Positions 16,544-24,315 of a stretch of DNA of 35,817 nt are shown one piece after another. Below the pieces are notes generated by a model. It was given only the letters and a program-made list of their open reading frames with translations, was not told the origin of the DNA and ran no database searches. The position numbers and the translations under genes are program-made. This DNA is from Methanocaldococcus sp. (lineage in GTDB: Archaea > AGJL01 > Methanococci > Methanococcales > Methanocaldococcaceae): contig JAMOTQ010000091.1 in assembly GCA_027068365.1 (NCBI GenBank), positions 1 to 35,817 on the forward strand, given 5' to 3'. How positions within the stretch are numbered: the stretch's first letter is position 1; every line of letters begins with the position of its first letter.

Positions 16544-17773
16544 AAAAGTTATAAATACTATAAATACTCTATATATAATTCTTGCCATAATTGCTCCCAA
16601 AAGACCATAAAAATAAATCCCAATTAAACTTAGAAATATCAATAATATAGCAGAATAAGTATAAAATTTATTTATCAAATATCCTTTTTTTTCTTTTATC
16701 AAATAATTAAATGGTAGAATATACAACATAACTATAAAACTCAAATGAAAAAGCATACTCAACCAAACATAGTCATAGTATTTTGGATAAAACCACTTAA
16801 AAATAAATGGAGCAATAATAAGATAAATTAAAATCAAAAAAATGACTATTAAAAAAAATTTTTTAAAATACTTCATTAAATCTCTTTTGCTCGTATTTTG
16901 AGAAGCCATTTTAGGTAATAACATTGGAGATAATGCATTAGCAAAAATCTTAATCTGATTAGGTAATAATGTAACAATCTTAAAGATAGCTAAATCGGAG
17001 AATCCTAAAAAGTAAGTGATAATTAAGCTATCAAAATTATTGGCAATGTTTGAAAACGCCATTGAACTGCTAATACTTTTCCCAAATCTTATACTACTTT
17101 CATCAACATAATCATTTTCAACAAATTTTTTAACATAAACCAAACTGAAATATCCCTGTATTAATATCTGTATTGTAACAGTAACAACGACTATCCAAAA
17201 GGCACTCTTTGTAAACAAGACTACAATAACAATTAAAATTGTTGAAATAATGTTAAAAAATGAAGATAACTTAACCAATACATCAAATTTCTTTTTTCCA
17301 TTAAAGAAATTTGGATAGAACCTAGATATAGAATAAAAAGGAAATAAAGAAGACAATATCAAAAATATCAAACACAAATCAAATCTTCCAAATAGATATT
17401 CATAAATAGAGAAACATAACAAAAACAAGCTACCCAACCAACTCCATTTAAAAATCTCTTTCAATGCTTTAAAGTATGTTCCTTCATAACCTCTTGCAAC
17501 TGCTTGAATAACAGCAACTCCCATACCTGGCAAGGCAAAAATTCCGGCAATATCTAAAACAGCCATTATAAAACTATATTCACCGAAAACTTCCTTTGAT
17601 AAAAAATTGGCAAAAACAATACTTAAAATAAATCCTTTCAGTAAGCTAAAAAATTGACCAACACTTAACCAGAAACCTCCCTTTATAAAATATGGCAAAT
17701 CCAAGCCTACCTTTTTTGAATATTTTTTTGCCAACATGTAAATTTTTTCTTCAAATCTCTTGTAAATTTTCAT
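16517..17773 (-). CDS. Wzx-like lipid-linked oligosaccharide flippase
   Basis: About 418 residues with 11-12 predicted membrane helices. The start region GGFWLSVGQFFSLLKGFILS and the loop FANFLSKEVFGEYSFIMAV are typical of the polysaccharide biosynthesis/MATE-like (pfam01943/13440) flippases. It would move the completed lipid-linked glycan to the outer face of the membrane. The frame opens at GTG 17782, next to the stop of the upstream glycosyltransferase gene; ATG 17773 is preferred, though its ribosome site is weak. It has no frameshift, unlike the other flippase gene at 2393-3910, so it may carry the flipping role alone. Confidence 0.82.
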   Translation of the reverse strand: MKIYKRFEEKIYMLAKKYSKKVGLDLPYFIKGGFWLSVGQFFSLLKGFILSIVFANFLSKEVFGEYSFIMAVLDIAGIFALPGMGVAVIQAVARGYEGTYFKALKEIFKWSWLGSLFLLCFSIYEYLFGRFDLCLIFLILSSLFPFYSISRFYPNFFNGKKKFDVLVKLSSFFNIISTILIVIVVLFTKSAFWIVVVTVTIQILIQGYFSLVYVKKFVENDYVDESSIRFGKSISSSMAFSNIANNFDSLIITYFLGFSDLAIFKIVTLLPNQIKIFANALSPMLLPKMASQNTSKRDLMKYFKKFFLIVIFLILIYLIIAPFIFKWFYPKYYDYVWLSMLFHLSFIVMLYILPFNYLIKEKKGYLINKFYTYSAILLIFLSLIGIYFYGLLGAIMARIIYRVFIVFITFLFFLKYCK

Positions 17774-17783
17774 GAAAACCACA

Positions 17784-18968
17784 TTATAAATTTTTTAACA
17801 ATTCCTCGAAAACCTCTTTATATTCATTAACTGACTTTTCCCAATTAAAGTTCTCTTTTATAAACTTTTTTGCATTTTCACCATAAACTTTAGCCATCTC
17901 CATATTTTTAATGAATTTTAAAATTCCTCTCTTAATTTCTTCTGGAGAGTTATCTTTTAGTAAAATACCGTTGTATCCATCTATAATAACTTCATCCGCC
18001 CCCTCATATGGACTTGCAACAATTGCCTTTCCACAACACATCGCTTGCAATAAAGAGCTTGATAACCCCCCTCCTTTGTATGAAGAGTGAATATAAATAT
18101 CACATGCCTTTATAATTGCAATTGCTTTTTCAAAATCTACCTCCCCAGTAAAATAAATTCCATTGTTTAGATAATTTCCTGCTATTTTTTTTAATCTCTC
18201 TAAGTCCTCTCCATAGCCAACAACAATTAAAACTATCTTCTCTTTTAAATTCTTTGGTAAATCAATATATGCTTTTATGATATTTTCAACCCCTTTCCAC
18301 TTATATAATCTTCCAACAAAACATAGTTTTATTTTATTTTTAAATTTTTTCTTGATTTCTTTATCTTCTTCAATACTCTCGATTTTTTCAATTTCTAAAC
18401 CTCTATAAATTATTGGAATCTCTTTATCATCAATAAAATTCTCCAATATAAAGTTTTTAACAGCTTTTGATATTGCCACAACATAATCTGCCTTTTTAAA
18501 TATTAACTTTCCAATGGTCTTATCATAAATATAAGATAATTTATTTTTAAATTCACTCTCCAACTTAACAAAGGCACTACCATGCTCGACATGAACTAAC
18601 TTCTTCTTTTTAAATCTCAATTTTGCAAATATAAAACCTAACAGGGTGTTTGAAAAAAACCTCGTCCTTGTCATAACAATATCAAAGTCAATCTTGTATA
18701 AATTAAAAAACATCTTCCAAAATTTTATATTAAAAATATTTGGCACTGGGTAGTTTGGGATAATCTCAAATGCCGGATATCTATAAACTTTGACGTTATT
18801 ATATCTTATTTCAAACTCTTTGTATTTTGGAATATTTGGTGCAAATATATAAATATCATAATTTCCATCATTAGATAAGTATTTTACAAACTCATCTACA
18901 TGCGTTTCCAATCCTCCAATATGTGGAATATAATATCCAGGAAAAATTATCAATTTTATTTTTCTCAT
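17784..18968 (-). CDS. Glycosyltransferase family 4 (PimA/WaaG-like)
   Basis: A 394-residue GT-B enzyme. The N terminus has the glycine-rich acceptor loop YYIPHIGGLETHVDEFVKYL, typical of GT4. The donor half begins LCFVGRLYKWKGVENIIKAY. The EX7E region reads SSYKGGGLSSSLLQAM, in which both expected Glu positions are replaced (Gly and Gln). That is unusual, and the enzyme may have altered activity, or the loop may be shifted. It is followed by the flippase gene with almost no gap, so the two share a transcript that meets the plus-strand operon head to head. Donor and acceptor are unknown. Confidence 0.83.
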   Translation of the reverse strand: MRKIKLIIFPGYYIPHIGGLETHVDEFVKYLSNDGNYDIYIFAPNIPKYKEFEIRYNNVKVYRYPAFEIIPNYPVPNIFNIKFWKMFFNLYKIDFDIVMTRTRFFSNTLLGFIFAKLRFKKKKLVHVEHGSAFVKLESEFKNKLSYIYDKTIGKLIFKKADYVVAISKAVKNFILENFIDDKEIPIIYRGLEIEKIESIEEDKEIKKKFKNKIKLCFVGRLYKWKGVENIIKAYIDLPKNLKEKIVLIVVGYGEDLERLKKIAGNYLNNGIYFTGEVDFEKAIAIIKACDIYIHSSYKGGGLSSSLLQAMCCGKAIVASPYEGADEVIIDGYNGILLKDNSPEEIKRGILKFIKNMEMAKVYGENAKKFIKENFNWEKSVNEYKEVFEELLKNL

Positions 18969-19003
18969 AGAATAACCCTTGGATAATCTTTTACTGTATC
19001 ACC

Positions 19004-19286
19004 TTATATATCCCCATACTTCTCAGAACCAACGTATCCACAAACTCCACATCTTGGAGAATTAACTATTGGTAGGATAACTCATCTGCATCGTATCCTT
19101 CTTCCTCGGCATGCTTTTCAGCACATTCATCGCAAAATGTCTCAAAGCATATTGGGCAAATCCATTTTGCTTTTTTCTACGAATTTTGCATTTAACTTCA
19201 ATAGGTAGATTTCTTGCTAAAATTCTAAAACCAATGCCCTCTCTTATCAATAATTTTTCCACATAAATAACATTTCCTTTTGACAT
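19004..19286 (-). pseudogene. Small zinc-ribbon protein, broken by two frameshifts
   Basis: From ATG 19286, with a GAGGTGA site, the frame reads MSKGNVIYVEKLLIREGIGF and onward to KCKIRRKK. At a six-T run on the plus strand (19171-19176) the frame must shift by one base to give KWICPICFETFCDECAEKHA and EEEGYDADEL. A second shift near 19066-19080 gives LPIVNSPRCGVCGYVG and a stop at 19004-19006. The joined product, about 94 residues, has paired CxxC motifs of a zinc ribbon. The NSPRxGVCGY ending recalls plasmid pRiA4b ORF-3-like proteins, from memory only. Read without the shifts, the first frame gives 74 residues whose second half has lost all the cysteines, which argues that it is not the functional form. 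Confidence 0.7.
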
Positions 19287-19358
19287 GTTATTCACCTCAA
19301 CTTATCTATCAAACTCATGAGATTTCTTTTTCTATAATGTTTCTTTTTTATGTAGTTC

Positions 19359-19468
19359 ATAGTTCTTTTCAAAATATTTTAGAACACATAAGGCACTGAT
19401 GAACTCCTTCCATTAGGAAGGAGTTCAAACTTCCTTAATAAATTTTATTCACTTTTGAAAAGAACTAT
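19359..19468. mobile_element. MITE-like element with 16-bp inverted ends and internal hairpin
   Basis: The left end ATAGTTCTTTTCAAAA (19359-19374) is exactly complementary to the right end at 19453-19468. Between them is a perfect 12-bp stem, 19400-19411 with 19416-19427 (core GAACTCCTTCC), closing an ATTA loop. There is no coding capacity. A 110-bp unit with terminal inverted repeats in a 200-base intergenic space is what a miniature transposable element looks like. A structured RNA or a double terminator is possible. No target duplication could be confirmed. Confidence 0.55.
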
Positions 19469-19489
19469 AATAAATTCTCAAATTCCTTT

Positions 19490-19690
19490 TCATCTGAGTT
19501 TTTTTAATATTTTCAATAACTCAACTGCCAATTTATATGACTCTAAGTTTTTCTCATTAATGTAATCTAAAATTATTTCTTTCAATTTGTTTATAATCGA
19601 TTTTTTATTAAATTCCAATAAAAGTTTAGATGCAATCTTTGGTATTTTATCATTATAGTACCACTTTTTCCTTATCATTTCATTATTCAT
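19490..19690 (-). CDS. Small hypothetical protein
   Basis: 66 residues, mostly predicted helix and strongly basic, with an amphipathic C-terminal half (NKLKEIILDYINEKNLESYK). It begins directly after the stop of the secreted protein gene (TAA then ATG), so expression would rely on coupling; no clear ribosome site is seen. I do not recognise the family. It could be a small DNA- or protein-binding helical protein, or the end of a decayed gene. Position in a tight run of three genes is the best evidence that it is real. Confidence 0.55.
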   Translation of the reverse strand: MNNEMIRKKWYYNDKIPKIASKLLLEFNKKSIINKLKEIILDYINEKNLESYKLAVELLKILKKLR

Positions 19691-20179
19691 TTAATTTTCA
19701 TAATTTTTTAATGTTAAAAAACTCATAATTAACAAAGTAATAACCATTAACTCAAAACTTATTGGAGTTTTAGTTTGTGGCTCATTTATATAAACATCTT
19801 TTAGGACATAGTAGGGATGGTAATTCTCATTTCCAATTAGATTTACAGCTTCAACTTTTAAAATGTTTTTTCCATCTTTCAAATAATTTGTTATATCTAT
19901 TGTGACATTTTTCTTATATGCGGGAGAGGCGTCATTAGAATCGTCAATTGTATATATCAAATTTCCATTTAAATAGAGATTTATTTTCATATCTTTATTT
20001 ATATTACCGTAATGGACAAAACTAAGTTTATATGAATAGTTATCAGCTTTATTAATTTTAAATGTTACTGTTTTCACAGGTATATTTTCATTAACTTTTA
20101 TGTAATCAAAATAATAACCAAAACTACTATTTAAAAATAAAAGAAAAATTGTTAGTATCAAATATTTATATTTTTTCAT
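19691..20179 (-). CDS. Secreted or membrane-anchored hypothetical protein
   Basis: 162 residues. A clear signal peptide (KKYKYLILTIFLLFLNSSFG) is followed by a beta-rich extracellular region with Tyr, Asn and Asp repeats, such as NLYLNGNLIYTIDDSNDASP and NYLKDGKNILKVEAVNL, which resembles a galactose-binding-like or Ig-like sandwich. The C terminus has a TPISFE segment, then a hydrophobic helix and a short KNYEN tail. This layout suggests C-terminal anchoring and faintly resembles archaeosortase-type sorting signals, but the basic end is weak. It overlaps the upstream 318-residue gene by 14 bases. Function is unknown; a cell-surface role is inferred. Confidence 0.7.
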   Translation of the reverse strand: MKKYKYLILTIFLLFLNSSFGYYFDYIKVNENIPVKTVTFKINKADNYSYKLSFVHYGNINKDMKINLYLNGNLIYTIDDSNDASPAYKKNVTIDITNYLKDGKNILKVEAVNLIGNENYHPYYVLKDVYINEPQTKTPISFELMVITLLIMSFLTLKNYEN

Positions 20180-21113
20180 CTTTCTTCCCCACTATTTCCC
20201 AAAATTTATCTTTTTTCCAGTTACCAAAATATACATACTTACCTTTTAAATTTAAATGATTTAATGTTAATTCATCTTTCAAATAAATAAGCTTAGGGAC
20301 TTTTGCATAGACAGAGATGTCTCCCCCATCTACAAATATAAATAACGGCTTCATAAAATCAACTTTTTCAGAAGAATAAGCAATATTAACCAACGTTGGA
20401 TAATATTTTAACTCAATTCCCTCTCCAAATAAGCCGCTGATTTTATCCCAAAATGACTGTTTAATATAAATATATTGACATTTAAAGTTTTTGTTATTAA
20501 ATTTTAAGTTAAAGTAATTTATCTCATAAATATTTAACTTTTCCTTAAATAAGATTATTTTCTTTGCTAATTTTTTCTTATACTTTTTAACATCTTTCTC
20601 ATTAGGTAGTTCCCTATTGATTATTAGTTTTTTAACTTTATTTTTCTTGCCGATTTTATACAGCCCATTTAAAGCAGAGACATACTCTTTTAAACAAACT
20701 CCTTTAAAATAATATTCCTTCCCAAAAATTAAATAGGGAATATAATTGATATATTCCTTAGAAACGAATTTTAAACATCTTTTTAGAAATTCATTGCCTA
20801 ATTTTATTTTTTCTTTATAACTTAGGGAGTTTAATGTATCTTTTGGGTTTATTTCAATGCTTTTCAAGAATAAAATGCTCTCCTTCTCTTTCCTAAATAC
20901 AGGAATTTCATTAAAAAATAATAAACTTTTAAATAATGGATAGTTTTTCCCATAAAATAATAAATCATCTTTCTCAATAATGCCAAATTTTTTATAATCT
21001 AAATTTTTAATTTTCTCAAACTCATTTAAATAAGTTAATTTTAAGATATAAGCAAAATCTTTGCCATCTTCACAATTTAATATAACCTCATCACAAAGTT
21101 CATCAAATGCCAT
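20166..21113 (-). CDS. Hypothetical cytoplasmic protein
   Basis: About 315 residues, lysine- and tyrosine-rich, with no membrane segment and no motif that I recognise. It starts MAFDELCDEVILNCEDGKD and contains a long basic stretch (KKYKKKLAKKIILFKEKLNI) and a beta-rich end (KPLFIFVDGGDISVYAKVPK). The frame opens at GTG 21122; ATG 21113 is preferred because GTGGAT just upstream acts as a weak ribosome site. It heads a three-gene run with the secreted protein and the 66-residue protein, which suggests a shared job at the cell surface. No function is assigned. Confidence 0.65.
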   Translation of the reverse strand: MAFDELCDEVILNCEDGKDFAYILKLTYLNEFEKIKNLDYKKFGIIEKDDLLFYGKNYPLFKSLLFFNEIPVFRKEKESILFLKSIEINPKDTLNSLSYKEKIKLGNEFLKRCLKFVSKEYINYIPYLIFGKEYYFKGVCLKEYVSALNGLYKIGKKNKVKKLIINRELPNEKDVKKYKKKLAKKIILFKEKLNIYEINYFNLKFNNKNFKCQYIYIKQSFWDKISGLFGEGIELKYYPTLVNIAYSSEKVDFMKPLFIFVDGGDISVYAKVPKLIYLKDELTLNHLNLKGKYVYFGNWKKDKFWEIVGKKDEKI

Positions 21114-21131
21114 AAAATCCACTTAAAAAAG

Positions 21132-21461
21132 TTATTTTAAACTAAATAATAGTTTTATTATCTCAATAGCATTTGGATTTGTTAATATATAGAGCAATAT
21201 TAAAATTACAAATCCAACGGTCATTTTTTTGTCTAATTGGTTAAATCTATTATCAACATACCTTAATATTCGTTCTTCTGCAAGCAGTATATCTTCTTTT
21301 GTAGCCAATTCATTCTTTAGCTCGTCTTTTAACTCATGCTTAATAATTATTTTTTCTTCTTTAATAACTTCTACAACTGCATTATACAATTCTTCCGCTC
21401 TTTTTTCATCCTTAATATATTTGGCTATAATTTCATATAACTTTGCATAGGCAACTGCCAT
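21132..21461 (-). CDS. Small coiled-coil protein with C-terminal membrane helix
   Basis: 109 residues. An N-terminal helical domain (AVAYAKLYEIIAKYIKDEKR) is followed by a heptad-like coiled coil (EERILRYVDNRFNQLDKK) and a single membrane helix (TVGFVILILLYIL), then NPNAIEIIKLLFSLK. The arrangement resembles DUF1640/CCDC90-type proteins, which is a loose likeness only. The frame opens at 21488, but ATG 21461 follows a perfect GGTGAT site at 21465-21470. A close paralogue with the same leader and start lies on the other side of rio2 (22409-22799) and is split. Topology suggests an anchored oligomer; function is unknown. Confidence 0.75.
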   Translation of the reverse strand: MAVAYAKLYEIIAKYIKDEKRAEELYNAVVEVIKEEKIIIKHELKDELKNELATKEDILLAEERILRYVDNRFNQLDKKMTVGFVILILLYILTNPNAIEIIKLLFSLK

Positions 21462-21487
21462 AAAATCACCAAACTTTATCAAAACCA

Positions 21488-22300
21488 TTATTTAGTTATA
21501 TACTCAAAGATTTTATCAACATCAATCCTCTCATCCTCTTTATCAATCTTATATTTTTTAAAATACCTTACTACATTCCAAATATCTCTCTTTAAATAAA
21601 ACTCAGCGTCTGGATGATATTTAGGCACTGCCTGAGGCCAATCGATAATAACGAAATCTCCACTCTCATCTAATAGGATGTTGAACTCACTTAAATCCCC
21701 ATGTATGTAGCCAATTTCATAAGCTTTTTTAATTTCCTCAATAATTTTCCAAAACAAGTCCTTAATCTCCTCCTTACTCATAAATTCTGATAAGTCCAAT
21801 CTCTTTAACTCTTCTCCAACAACCTTACCCATAATAATGGCATGTCTATTCCACGCTATTGGCTCAGGAACTTTAACGATTGGAAATAACTCATTTAAAA
21901 TCTTAAACTCTCTCTCAGCCGTTAATCTTGAAACATACAACCAACTTATATGATGCTTGTCAGCTAAATACTCCCTGTATCTCTTCCCTCTTGTAAAGCA
22001 AGTCCTCCCATGCTTATGGAATTTTAAAACTGCCTCTCTCCCATCATTCAGTAAGACGGTATAAACGTCCCCCTCCTTACCAACCCCCAACTTATTACCT
22101 ATGGCTTTTAATATACCCTTTTTAACAAATGCATTTATTGCAAGAGCATCATAACCTCCCATTGAAACAGCATAACCATAAGTGCTTCTCACAACAAATC
22201 CAAATTTGTTCAATCTCTTTAATCTATACAACACATCCTTTTCTGGCATCTTCGCCTTTCTAACAATCTCATCCAATGGCACCCACTCGTGATGTCTCAT
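21488..22300 (-). CDS. rio2: Rio2-type atypical serine/threonine protein kinase (start uncertain, probably further upstream)
   Basis: A cytoplasmic kinase/ATPase needed for small ribosomal subunit maturation. An N-terminal winged helix (HEWVPLDEIVRKAKMPEKDV) precedes the RIO domain. The ATP loop is GVGKEGDVY, the lysine lies in AVLKFHKHG, the catalytic loop is HGDLSEFN, and the metal-binding Asp is in VIIDWPQA. From ATG 22300 it has 270 residues, but this removes the first winged-helix segment. The same frame upstream reads KKLIEALRQAQDDDFKILK, which matches the family. A GGAGGGG site ends at 22385, followed only by ATA, ATC, ATA and ATT, with no ATG, GTG or TTG back to the stop at 22409-22411. 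The true start is probably a near-cognate codon at 22373-22384. The annotated end is the minimal form. Confidence 0.9.
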   Translation of the reverse strand: MRHHEWVPLDEIVRKAKMPEKDVLYRLKRLNKFGFVVRSTYGYAVSMGGYDALAINAFVKKGILKAIGNKLGVGKEGDVYTVLLNDGREAVLKFHKHGRTCFTRGKRYREYLADKHHISWLYVSRLTAEREFKILNELFPIVKVPEPIAWNRHAIIMGKVVGEELKRLDLSEFMSKEEIKDLFWKIIEEIKKAYEIGYIHGDLSEFNILLDESGDFVIIDWPQAVPKYHPDAEFYLKRDIWNVVRYFKKYKIDKEDERIDVDKIFEYITK

Positions 22301-22384
22301 TGATATTTCTATAATTTTTAATATTTTAAAGTCATCATCTTGTGCCTGTCTTAATGCTTCAATTAGTTTTTTAATTATGATTAT

Positions 22385-22391
22385 CCCCTCC
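22385..22391 (-). promoter_or_regulatory. Strong Shine-Dalgarno upstream of rio2 with no canonical start codon after it
   Basis: Minus-strand GGAGGGG at 22391-22385 matches the 3' end of 16S rRNA well. It lies 85 bases before the first ATG of rio2 and is followed by ATA-ATC-ATA-ATT in the rio2 frame. A similar site, GGAGGGGAAAT then ATG, starts the gene at 34058. This marks the likely real translation start region of rio2. Confidence 0.6.
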
Positions 22392-22408
22392 TTATTGAAT
22401 TTTTTAAT

Positions 22409-22799
22409 TTATTTTAAACCAAATAGTAGTTTTATCAACTCAATAGCATTTGGATTTGTTAATATATAGAGTAATATCAAAATCACAAATCCAACTGTCA
22501 ATTTTTTGTCTAATTGGTTAAATCTATTATCAACATACCTTAATATTTCCTCTTTCATTGCTTTCAGTTCTCCCCTTAATCTCTCTTCCACTAACAAAAT
22601 ATCATCTTTTGTGGCTAACTCTTTCCTCAACTCATCTTTTAATTCATTTTTAATAATTATTTTTTCTTCTTTAAACATATTCTATTATCTCATTTTGTTT
22701 TATAAATTCCTCAACTGCTCTATATAACTCCTCCGCTTTTTTCTCATCCTTAACATTTTTATAAATTAACTCATATAATTTTGCATAGGCAACTGCCAT
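22409..22799 (-). pseudogene. Split paralogue of the small coiled-coil membrane protein
   Basis: From ATG 22799 (GGTGAT at 22803-22808) the frame reads MAVAYAKLYELIYKNVKDEK to KQNEIIEYV and stops at 22671. The rest of the protein is in another frame from ATG 22678: FKEEKIIIKNELKDELRKEL, then the coiled coil, the membrane helix and LFGLK, ending at 22409. Compared with the intact copy at 21132-21461 a single frameshift near 22671-22680 splits it, and the coiled coil is a little longer. The two parts overlap by eight bases, so translational coupling into two chains is a possible alternative to a dead gene. DNA identity to the other copy is high over the C-terminal 150 bases, so duplication is recent. 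Confidence 0.65.
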
Positions 22800-22874
22800 A
22801 AAATCACCAAACTTTATCAAAACCTCATAAAATCTATTTTTTGTTATTTAAATATTTTTAATATATAATTGTTT

Positions 22875-24311
22875 TTAGATTTTCCTAACTAAACTCTCAA
22901 TCGTCTTAACATTAGCCATTCCTTTCCTCTCCGTCTCTTCCCATTCATTTTCTGGGATTGAATCAGCCACTATTCCAGCACCAACTTGTATATACCCCTT
23001 ATTCTTTTTAATTACAAATGTTCTGATAGTTATAGCTAAATCCATTAAATCATCCCATCCGAAATAGCCAACTCCCCCGCCATAAGGTCCTCTCCAAGTT
23101 TTTTCCAACTCTTCAATAATTTCCATCGCCCTAACCTTTGGAGCTCCACTCAAAGTTCCAGCTGGGAAGGTGGCTTTTACAGCTAAGAACGAATCGTAAT
23201 TATCTTTTAACTCCCCAACGACATTACTTACTATATGTTGGACATGGGAATATTTCTCTATTGTCATAAAGTCGGTAACTTCAACAGTTCCAAATTTTGA
23301 TATCTTTCCAATGTCATTTCTTGCCAAATCTACAAGCATAACGTGCTCAGCTCTCTCTTTCTCGTCACTTAATAGCTTTCTCTCCAACTCTTTATCTTCT
23401 TCTTCTGTTTTACCCCTCCTAATTGTTCCAGCTATGGGTCTTGTTATAACCATCTTTTTATTGTTTATGTAATCAGTTCTAACCAAAATCTCTGGTGATG
23501 AGCCAATAATTTTCCTCTCTCCAAAATCTAAATAATACATATATGGAGAGGGATTTATTTCCCTAATCTTTTTGTAAATTTCTAATTTGTCTAAATTATC
23601 TAAGTCAATCTCAATTCTTCTTGATAAAACCACTTGGAAAATGTCCCCAGCAAAAATGTACTCCTTAGCTTTTTTAACTGCCTCAATAAACTCCTCCTTG
23701 CTCATGTTGGATTTTATTTTTAAATCCTTGTTAAAATTCACATTATTATTTTTTCTTTCTTTTTCATTTTTCTTTATCTTTGCTGTCCTAATGATTTCTT
23801 CAAATTCTTTAATTTTCTCCTTACTTTCAGCTATTAAATTAATAATCTTTTCCTTTAAATCAAATGATATAAAGTTCTTAACAATAAAAAACTCTGCATC
23901 TGGAAATTTTAAATCATTTATTGGTTTTGGGTAGATATTTGATAAATCAATCCAGTATCTAATAATATCATAACTTAAATATCCTACTAAACCTCCTTTA
24001 AATCTTGGTATTGGTTGAATGTTAGATATATCAATATATTTAAGATATTCATTTCTAACTTCTCTTAAAGCATCTAATGGACATTCATATTTCCCTTCTA
24101 AATCTTTGGCTTTATCTCCAAATTCTGTAAAACTTTCAACTTTCAGCTCATTTTTTTTAAATATTACTTTCCCTTCCGCCTTTCCTAAGATTGAATATCT
24201 CGCAACCTTTGGAACCCCTTCGGCTGATTCTAATAAAAATGTATTTTCCCCTCTAATTTGCTCATAAACATCCAATGGGGAAACATCCATTTTTATTCTT
24301 TTAATTATCAT
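22875..24311 (-). CDS. trpE: Anthranilate synthase component I
   Basis: 478 residues. It makes anthranilate from chorismate with ammonia supplied by TrpG, the first step of tryptophan synthesis in the cytoplasm. The N-terminal LLESAEG is the tryptophan feedback-site motif that separates TrpE from most PabB. The catalytic half contains [55 protein letters not shown] and [10 protein letters not shown], all chorismate-binding family blocks. A GGTGATTTA site precedes ATG 24311. No trpG or other trp gene is nearby, as in M. jannaschii, where trp genes are scattered. It lies four bases after the upstream ATPase gene, so the two may be co-transcribed. Confidence 0.93.
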   Translation of the reverse strand: MIIKRIKMDVSPLDVYEQIRGENTFLLESAEGVPKVARYSILGKAEGKVIFKKNELKVESFTEFGDKAKDLEGKYECPLDALREVRNEYLKYIDISNIQPIPRFKGGLVGYLSYDIIRYWIDLSNIYPKPINDLKFPDAEFFIVKNFISFDLKEKIINLIAESKEKIKEFEEIIRTAKIKKNEKERKNNNVNFNKDLKIKSNMSKEEFIEAVKKAKEYIFAGDIFQVVLSRRIEIDLDNLDKLEIYKKIREINPSPYMYYLDFGERKIIGSSPEILVRTDYINNKKMVITRPIAGTIRRGKTEEEDKELERKLLSDEKERAEHVMLVDLARNDIGKISKFGTVEVTDFMTIEKYSHVQHIVSNVVGELKDNYDSFLAVKATFPAGTLSGAPKVRAMEIIEELEKTWRGPYGGGVGYFGWDDLMDLAITIRTFVIKKNKGYIQVGAGIVADSIPENEWEETERKGMANVKTIESLVRKI

Positions 24312-24315
24312 TAAA

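Noticed and set aside
21229-22727. Plus-strand frames (73 codons each) opposite the coiled-coil genes
   Set aside because: They are antisense to the two paralogues and look alike only because the paralogues do.
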